This document shows, piece by piece, positions 31,829 through 36,616 of a DNA stretch of 36,616 nt. The notes below the pieces were generated by a model, which had not been told where the DNA came from, ran no database searches, and saw only the letters and a list, made by a program, of their open reading frames with translations. Positions within the stretch are counted from its first letter, which is position 1; the number at the start of each line of letters is the position of its first letter. This DNA comes from Rhodoferax sp. (lineage in GTDB: Bacteria; Pseudomonadota; Gammaproteobacteria; Burkholderiales; Burkholderiaceae_C): the NCBI RefSeq assembly GCF_025354435.1, contig NZ_JANXMU010000001.1, positions 1 through 36,616 of the forward strand, in the 5' to 3' direction. The position numbers were made by a program, and so were the translations under genes.

Positions 31829-33192
31829 CCCACCATGCGTAGCGCGCCGGGCACGGCTTTCGCGTCAAACGCCACTGCGGCCTGCTCCAGCATCCAGGCC
31901 TCGATACGCTCGTGGTGCACGCGCAGCAGCTCCAGCGGGCGTATGGTGTAGTGCTTTTCGGCGGTGGCACTGGGCTTGTGGCCTTGAATCTGGGCCACCA
32001 CGCCCACCGGTACCTCCAGCCATTCGGTCAGGCTTTTGAACGAACGGCGCAGGCCGTGCAGGGTCAGCCCGTCCAGGCCAGCGACTTTGCACGCGCGGGT
32101 GTGCGGGTTGTTGGGCTCGGTCAGGTGGCCCGATTTACTGGTGGTGCTGGAGAACACCCATTGATTTCGGCGGGGCAGGGTTGCCAGCAGGTGCAGGATG
32201 TAGGGTGCGGCGGGTATCTCGCGGGTTCCTTCTACCTTGTCGCGGATGGCGATTCCCTTCCACTGGGTGTTTACGTCCTCCCAGCGCAAGGCCAGCACTT
32301 CGCCTGGGCGCGCTCCCGTCAAAAGCATGAATTGCAGACTGGCGGCGACAACCGGGTTTTGAAGCTGTTGGACGGCGGCAAACCATGCGGCCAGTTGCCC
32401 GCGTTGCAGCACGTCGGTTTTCGTCCCGGCCTTGCCCAGGGCTTCGCGGGTTTTCTTGGTCTTGGCCGGGTTCTTTACGGGCAGCAGGGCGGCATAGGCG
32501 GGCTGTTCGCTGCACCAGCTCAGAAACACCTTCAGCAGTCGCCACGCCAGGCGGGCGGAGGATGCGCGTGTCTTGGCCTCGTTCGCTGCCCAGGCTTCTA
32601 TCGTCTGCTGGTCGAGGTCGCGTAGCACCAGCGGCATCAAAGCGGCCAGCGGCCCGGCCTTGGTCAGTTCCTTGGTGTAGCCCCGACGGGTTGAAGGAAT
32701 GCCACCAGGTGCCGCCTTGGCATTGTGGTCTTGGTAGTGGCGTTCGCCCCAATACGGTTTGCGTTCGACAAGGTAGGCCGCCCACACTTCGCCCACCGTG
32801 ACAGAGGCCACCTTGTCGGCTTCCAACTGGGCGAAGGCGGCGGCTTTGATGGCCGACTTTTCGGCTTCTTGCACACGGTCAACTTCGCGTGGGTCTGTGC
32901 CTGCATCCAGGGTCACGCGCAGGCGATTGGCCTCTGTACGGGCGGCCTCGATGCTCCAGGCGCGCACGTCGCCGATGGTGCGTCGGATGGTGTGCCTGTT
33001 CAGTTTGGCCTCGAACACGAACGACTTGGCCCCGGTGTTGGTAACCCGCACACGCAAACCCGGTGCTTTGCTGTCGCGCAGGAATGCCTGGGACTTTGTA
33101 TCGGTGCGACAGGTCAATCGTTCGATTAACCCGGCTGTCAGCTCCCGTGCTTCGCTCACATCAACTGCCGCATCCTTCTTTGGTCTTGCCAT
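31825..33192 (-). CDS. int: P4-type tyrosine integrase
   Basis: 455-residue tyrosine recombinase. An amino-terminal DUF4102-like domain (FLRDSKAPGLRVRVTNTGAK, IRRTIGDVRAWSIEAARTEA) and SAM-like core-binding domain precede the catalytic domain with Arg295 in LLTGARPGEVLALRWED, His379/Arg382 in LTLHGLRRSF, His405 in IQGHKPSATAEKHY and Tyr415. All key residues are present, so it is probably active. ATG 33192 with AGG just upstream is used; the frame stays open through the att repeat but that extension is translated tRNA. It sits beside attR, as expected for an enzyme inserting at tRNA-Lys. Confidence 0.95.
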   Translation of the reverse strand: MARPKKDAAVDVSEARELTAGLIERLTCRTDTKSQAFLRDSKAPGLRVRVTNTGAKSFVFEAKLNRHTIRRTIGDVRAWSIEAARTEANRLRVTLDAGTDPREVDRVQEAEKSAIKAAAFAQLEADKVASVTVGEVWAAYLVERKPYWGERHYQDHNAKAAPGGIPSTRRGYTKELTKAGPLAALMPLVLRDLDQQTIEAWAANEAKTRASSARLAWRLLKVFLSWCSEQPAYAALLPVKNPAKTKKTREALGKAGTKTDVLQRGQLAAWFAAVQQLQNPVVAASLQFMLLTGARPGEVLALRWEDVNTQWKGIAIRDKVEGTREIPAAPYILHLLATLPRRNQWVFSSTTSKSGHLTEPNNPHTRACKVAGLDGLTLHGLRRSFKSLTEWLEVPVGVVAQIQGHKPSATAEKHYTIRPLELLRVHHERIEAWMLEQAAVAFDAKAVPGALRMVG

Positions 33193-33224
33193 CCTGAACC
33201 CCTTACTGACCCGTTGGTCACTCT

Positions 33225-33234
33225 GTGTAGCCAC
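33225..33234. promoter_or_regulatory. Candidate arm-type site, right end
   Basis: GTGTAGCCAC identical to the two left-end copies, about 130 bp inside attR and just upstream of the integrase start. The interval to attR is AT-rich with several ATCAAC/TTGATT words, possibly for host bending factors or excisionase. Confidence 0.45.
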
Positions 33235-33361
33235 TTTTGCGCTATTTTGGCGAATATCAATCAACGCCAAGGCTGTAACTGTATCCAGTAAATTTAACGC
33301 AAGCTGTTGATTTATATTGATTGTAGCAACATGAATCAACACTGCCAAACACATCTGGAAC

Positions 33362-33410
33362 CGGACTTTTAATCCGTTTGTCGTGGGTTCGACCCCCGCA
33401 CGTCCCACCA
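33362..33410 (+). repeat. attR: second 49-bp tRNA-Lys repeat
   Basis: Exact copy of 22228-22276, from CGGACTTTTAATCC to CCACCA. It is not a functional tRNA because the 5' half is missing. It marks the right boundary of the element. Confidence 0.93.
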
Positions 33411-33421
33411 GTATCCTAGAG

Positions 33422-33453
33422 AGCCCGCTATTGAATAAATAGCGCGCTTTTTC
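33422..33453 (+). terminator. Original tRNA-Lys terminator (right copy)
   Basis: Stem AGCCCGCTATT (33422-33432) with AATAGCGCGCT (33438-33448), one mismatch, followed by TTTTTCTATTTTT. Diverged duplicate of the one after attL; presumably the chromosomal terminator that followed tRNA-Lys before integration. Confidence 0.8.
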
Positions 33454-33493
33454 TATTTTTATTCTGTGTCTGGCTAGGCGAACGGATGGTCCG

Positions 33494-34039
33494 CTACTTC
33501 ACTTGTTGCTTTTCCAGCTTGCGCGCCAATGTACGGCGGTGCATACCCAGCCGCCGTGCTGTCTCTGAAATGTTGAAACCAGTTTCGGCCAGTATTTCGT
33601 GGATACGCTCCCATTCCAGCGTTTTGATGGATGTAGGCCGGTTGGTGAGTTGTACTTCTACATTGCCCGCTGCACGACCAAAAGCGGCCTCTATATCGTC
33701 TGTGTTGGACGGTTTGGCCAGGTAGTGGCAGGCACCGAGTTTGATCGACTCCACGGCGGTAGCAATACTTGCAAAACCCGTAAGTACCACGATCAGCATA
33801 GCCGGGTCGTGCATGTGCAATGTGCGTACGCAGGCCAGCCCGGAGGCATCGCCATTTAGTTTGAGATCTACCACTGCGTATCCGGGTGTTCGCTTTTGCA
33901 GTAGGGTGGCGACCGCTTCCAGGCTGGTGGCCAACATCACTGCGTAGCCACGCCTCTCAAATGAACGGCCGAGTGTGCGGGCAAAGGCGGCATCGTCTTC
34001 AACGATAAGCAGTAGGCGCTCAGTGGTTTCAACCGGCAT
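33494..34039 (-). CDS. regA: Redox response regulator RegA/PrrA/ActR family
   Basis: 181-residue two-domain regulator. The receiver domain has acidic residues EDD at 14-16, the phosphorylation site Asp58 in YAVVDLKLNGDASG, and LTGFAS and HYLAKPS for the Thr and Lys. The carboxyl Fis-type helix-turn-helix NISETARRLGMHRRTLARKL is the characteristic RegA DNA-binding motif. RegA-type regulators control respiration, carbon fixation and photosynthesis genes in response to redox state. The start overlaps regB by 11 bases. The gene ends 84 bp before attR, and transcription continues toward the integrase on the same strand. Confidence 0.93.
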   Translation of the reverse strand: MPVETTERLLLIVEDDAAFARTLGRSFERRGYAVMLATSLEAVATLLQKRTPGYAVVDLKLNGDASGLACVRTLHMHDPAMLIVVLTGFASIATAVESIKLGACHYLAKPSNTDDIEAAFGRAAGNVEVQLTNRPTSIKTLEWERIHEILAETGFNISETARRLGMHRRTLARKLEKQQVK

Positions 34040-35366
34040 ATATCGTCGTCTCTCCGATAGCGATAGCAGCCAAGGGCAGGGTGATTTTTACAAGGGCTCC
34101 GCCTTCCGGGCGGTTGCATGCGGTGACATTGCCTCCTAGCGTACGGGCAACGTTGAGAACAAGAAACAGCCCAAGTCCGCCCCCCGTGCGACCTTTACTC
34201 GATTGGAAGGGCTTGCCGAAATGCGCCAGCATGGCGGGGGCAAATCCGGGGCCTTCGTCGGCAACAGTCAAGGTCAGCGCGTCTGCCTCACGGCTTGCTT
34301 TCAGCTGTATCCAGCGCGGGGATGCATCCAGCGCATTGTCCAGCACGTTGTAAACCATTTGTTTGAGGGCGAGATCGGAAACCATTGGCAAGTCATGGCC
34401 AAATTGATTGGTATAGGCAAATGCGTAGACCGGACGGGTGGCGCGCCATTCTTCGACCAAGTCGTTCAAAAACTTGCAGATGGTGGTTTTGACCGAGAAC
34501 TCGCCTCTTGCCTCACCTGCCGATAAGAGTGTGTTGCTCACAATGGCTTTGCAGCGCAGTAGCTGGTTTTGCATTTCATTGATCTCCAGGAGCAGCTCTG
34601 GATCTTTCGTGAAAGGCTCCATGTGCCGCCAGTCTCCCAGGATAACCGCCAGGGTGGCCAATGGTGTGCCGAGTTCGTGCGCAGCGCCTGATGCGAGTAG
34701 CCCTATGCGCACGATATGCTCCTCTTCAGCGGCACGCTGGCGCAGGTCTGCCAGATGGCTATCACGGGCCCGCAGATTGCGGCCGATACGCGTGATGAAA
34801 ATGACCAACAATGCGGCGTTAAGCACAAAACAAATCAGCATGCCCTGTATATATGGGCTATACAAGCCGCGGTTGTGGTCGAGTGGTAAGGCCAACGGTT
34901 CGCCGAAAAGTGCCAGGCCCGCAAAGCAGACAGCCGTGATGGCCACCATGGTCCATGTGGACCATGCTCGCAGCAGCATGGCACCCAGTGTGACCTGCAG
35001 TAAATACAGAAATGCAAATGGATTGGTGGCACCGCCGCTGAGGTAAAGCTGGGCGGTCAGTATTCCAACGTCCACCAGCAGAGCGAAGAACAGCTCTCCA
35101 TTGCTGACCTCGTGGAACATTTTTGTGCGAAGCAAACTGACTGCATTGAACGCCGCCAGACAGCCAAGTAATACAAACATGGTGCCTAGTGGCAGGCGGA
35201 TTTCAAAGCCAAAGTGGACGATCAAAATCGTGGCAATCTGCCCGACGACCGCTATCCACCGCAACTGGACCAGCTGATGCATATTCTTGCGACCCGTGGC
35301 ATCGTCCTGCCGTGTGCCGGTGGCTGGCAGTGGCGGCTGGCTTTGTACTTTAGTTGTTTGCAGCAC
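34029..35366 (-). CDS. regB: Redox sensor histidine kinase RegB/PrrB/ActS family
   Basis: 445-residue membrane kinase with about six amino-terminal spans. Hallmarks: quinone-binding heptapeptide GGATNPF (111-117), H-box LASGAAHELGTPLATLAV with phospho-acceptor His230, a Cys272 in LLRCKAIVSN at the place of the redox-active Cys of RegB, and ATPase motifs NVLDNALDASP, ADEGPGFAP and GRTGGGLGLFLV. The start GTG 35366 is preceded by GAGGAA at good spacing and overlaps surf1 by 17 bases; ATG 35282 (MHQLVQLRWIAV) is an alternative. The gene order with cyo and surf1 links redox sensing to the quinol oxidase. Confidence 0.94.
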   Translation of the reverse strand: MLQTTKVQSQPPLPATGTRQDDATGRKNMHQLVQLRWIAVVGQIATILIVHFGFEIRLPLGTMFVLLGCLAAFNAVSLLRTKMFHEVSNGELFFALLVDVGILTAQLYLSGGATNPFAFLYLLQVTLGAMLLRAWSTWTMVAITAVCFAGLALFGEPLALPLDHNRGLYSPYIQGMLICFVLNAALLVIFITRIGRNLRARDSHLADLRQRAAEEEHIVRIGLLASGAAHELGTPLATLAVILGDWRHMEPFTKDPELLLEINEMQNQLLRCKAIVSNTLLSAGEARGEFSVKTTICKFLNDLVEEWRATRPVYAFAYTNQFGHDLPMVSDLALKQMVYNVLDNALDASPRWIQLKASREADALTLTVADEGPGFAPAMLAHFGKPFQSSKGRTGGGLGLFLVLNVARTLGGNVTACNRPEGGALVKITLPLAAIAIGETTIYAG

Positions 35367-36171
35367 GATCAAGTTCCTCAGCCGCCTTGTCGTGGCGTAG
35401 CAGCCGCTCCGCACTGGAAAAGTACCATGCTGCACCGGCTACCATGGCCGCAAGCACGTACCAGGTCAGGGCGTAAACCAGATGGTTGTTGTGGAAAGCG
35501 ATAACCGTTAGCCCTCCCTCCGGAACAACTGCTGCCTTGTTTGTAGGTATTTCTGTTGTTGGTGTGGGGAATGCATCTGCATCTACAAAGTAAGGTGCTA
35601 CTTGGGTCAAGCCACTCGCCTTCGCGATTGCTTGAACATCGCGGGAATACCAGCGGTGGTTCACCGGATCGTTCTGGCGTAAAAATGCGCCGCTAGGCTG
35701 GGTCATTCGCAATAAACCCATCACGGTGGATAAGTTGTGGGTGTCTGCCATTGCCGGTGCAATAGTTCGGGTGGCTTCTGGAGGTATGAACCCGCGATTG
35801 ACAATCACCACTGTGCCGTCGGCCAACCGCAGAGGCGTAAGCACCCAAAAACCGCTGCCGCGCTCCGTGACGGCCTGCACCAAGGTGTCTTGTCCGGCAA
35901 TAAATGTTCCGGTGACACGGATACGGCGGTATTCATCGTCAGATGCATTGAGCTGCGGCCACTGATTGGGCAAAGGTGCCGCGACTTCTTTGGCATGCAC
36001 ACGCTCATTGACTCGGGCAATCAGCTCCAGTTTCCAAGAAAGACGCGCTATTTGCCAAGTGCCTAGCGCAGCAAAAAGGGCAAAAACCAATGCTGCAAAA
36101 ACAACTAAAAGGCCCACATGCTGTGGGCCTTTATTCGCTGTAATTGCCTTGCGTTGCTGTAACAAGGTCAA
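35350..36171 (-). CDS. SURF1 family oxidase assembly protein
   Basis: 273-residue inner-membrane protein with two terminal spans (VGLLVVFAALVFALFAALG near residue 19 and YALTWYVLAAMVAGAAWYF near 235) and a periplasmic domain between. SURF1 signatures: GTWQIARLSWK, YRRIRVTGTF, VNRGFIPP and a final HLVYALTWY. SURF1 proteins help assemble heme-copper oxidases, often heme a insertion; here the target is likely the cyo-type quinol oxidase encoded just upstream. ATG 36171 overlaps the cyoD stop (ATGA). Confidence 0.93.
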   Translation of the reverse strand: MTLLQQRKAITANKGPQHVGLLVVFAALVFALFAALGTWQIARLSWKLELIARVNERVHAKEVAAPLPNQWPQLNASDDEYRRIRVTGTFIAGQDTLVQAVTERGSGFWVLTPLRLADGTVVIVNRGFIPPEATRTIAPAMADTHNLSTVMGLLRMTQPSGAFLRQNDPVNHRWYSRDVQAIAKASGLTQVAPYFVDADAFPTPTTEIPTNKAAVVPEGGLTVIAFHNNHLVYALTWYVLAAMVAGAAWYFSSAERLLRHDKAAEELDRAANN

Positions 36172-36557
36172 GGCATGTTCTTCATGTCATGTGCCGACAC
36201 TGGCATCATGTTGGCATTCAGGTGGTACATCACCCAGATGGAACCGGTCAACATGATCACCAACAACATCAGCGTAAAGATCAGTGCCAACAGCGACCAA
36301 CCACCTTCTAGCTTGCTGGTCATGTGCAGAAAGTAAATCATGTGCACCACGATTTGCACGGCTGCAATGGCCAGAATGACGATGGCTGTGATGTGGGGTT
36401 TGTCAAAGACTTTCCCCATAACCAACCAGAAGGGGATAACCGTCAATATGACGGCTAGTACAAAACCCGTCACATACCCTTTCAGGGTGCTGTGGCTACC
36501 AGAGTCACCGTGGCTGTGATCGTCATGGCTGCCGCCGTTTTCAGTGTGTGCGCCCAT
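36168..36557 (-). CDS. cyoD: Cytochrome o ubiquinol oxidase subunit IV
   Basis: 129-residue small subunit of the bo3-type quinol oxidase with three membrane helices (GYVTGFVLAVILTVIPFWL, HITAIVILAIAAVQIVVHMI, WSLLALIFTLMLLVIMLTGS). A His/Asp/Ser-rich amino tail (SHDDHSHGDSGSHS) precedes them and could bind metal. IYFLHM and IWVMYHLNANMMP are family blocks. The start shares one base with the cyoC stop (TAATG). Confidence 0.95.
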   Translation of the reverse strand: MGAHTENGGSHDDHSHGDSGSHSTLKGYVTGFVLAVILTVIPFWLVMGKVFDKPHITAIVILAIAAVQIVVHMIYFLHMTSKLEGGWSLLALIFTLMLLVIMLTGSIWVMYHLNANMMPVSAHDMKNMP

Positions 36558-36616
36558 TACAGCACTCCCATCAGATAGACAAAGGTAAATACGCCGATCC
36601 AGACCACATCCAAGAA
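36557..36616 (-). CDS. cyoC: Cytochrome o ubiquinol oxidase subunit III (3' end only)
   Basis: Only the last 19 codons and the stop are in the window: FLDVVWIGVFTFVYLMGVL, the usual carboxyl end of CyoC (a final membrane helix with WIxVFTxVYL). Its position just before cyoD supports the call. The rest of cyoC, and presumably cyoB and cyoA, lie beyond the right edge. Confidence 0.88.
   Translation of the reverse strand, partial: FLDVVWIGVFTFVYLMGVL

Larger units (their letters stand above)
22228..33410. mobile_element. Integrative element in tRNA-Lys (satellite-like or defective prophage)
   Basis: About 11.1 kb between exact 49-bp repeats, with the tyrosine integrase beside the right repeat. 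All confident genes lie on the minus strand: integrase, BrnTA, an excisionase-like/regulator operon with a replication initiator and DnaB-type helicase, a phage-like Ala-rich protein, a methyltransferase/PP-loop protein, a lipoprotein, a C4-like RNA region and three small proteins. No terminase, portal, capsid, tail or lysis gene is recognisable. Such content fits a phage satellite or a prophage that lost its structural block. Excision would leave one intact tRNA-Lys. Confidence 0.9.

Noticed and set aside
33193-33408. Amino-terminal extension of the integrase beginning MGRAGVEPTTNGL
   Set aside because: It is a translation of the 3' half of tRNA-Lys in attR, a common artefact; the true start is ATG 33192.

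Overview
The window looks like chromosome of a betaproteobacterium of the Comamonadaceae (Rhodoferax/Polaromonas/Acidovorax type). This is inferred from GC-rich codon use, from the order yebC-purD-hemF-nadD-rsfS-rlmH, from a cyo oxidase-SURF1-RegBA cluster, and from a short palindromic repeat (GCTA..TAGC followed by GCGCTAGAGG) of a type I recall as common in that family. No species can be named from sequence alone.

Layout. 1-545 is the start of a HerA-like ATPase on the minus strand. 616-5459 is a tight run of housekeeping genes: yebC, purD, hemF, nadD, rsfS, rlmH. Then come an ABC exporter, a cytochrome b561 with two periplasmic YceI proteins ending in a strong terminator, and maf with RNase G. 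11483-18539 is an envelope/LPS island: two family 2 glycosyltransferases, an O-antigen ligase/polymerase, an unclassified glycosyltransferase-like protein, a family 9 glycosyltransferase and MsbA. 18603-21273 is tolB-pal-cpoB, followed by tcdA and a tRNA-Lys gene.

22228-33410 is an 11.1 kb integrative element in the 3' end of tRNA-Lys(UUU). It is bounded by an exact 49-bp direct repeat, with a P4-type tyrosine integrase next to the right end. Inside are a BrnT/BrnA toxin-antitoxin pair and an early operon of start/stop-overlapping genes. That operon encodes an excisionase-like protein, a winged-helix protein, a lambda-O-like initiator with a phased iteron-like repeat inside its own gene, and a DnaB-type helicase. 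Further along lie an Ala-rich phage-like protein and a methyltransferase joined in frame to a PP-loop (PAPS-reductase-like) domain but split by one TGA. A C4-like antisense RNA region then precedes a small operon. No capsid, portal, terminase or tail gene is present, so the element is best read as a phage satellite or a deletion-derived replicative prophage remnant.

Right of the element, on the minus strand, are regA and regB (redox two-component system), surf1, cyoD and the 3' end of cyoC. Together these make a quinol-oxidase biogenesis and redox-sensing cluster.

The most unusual points are the iterons inside the initiator gene, the TGA-split methyltransferase/PP-loop fusion, the C4-like RNA with matching complementary segments, and the dispersed repeat that supplies a ribosome binding site and start codon to tcdA.
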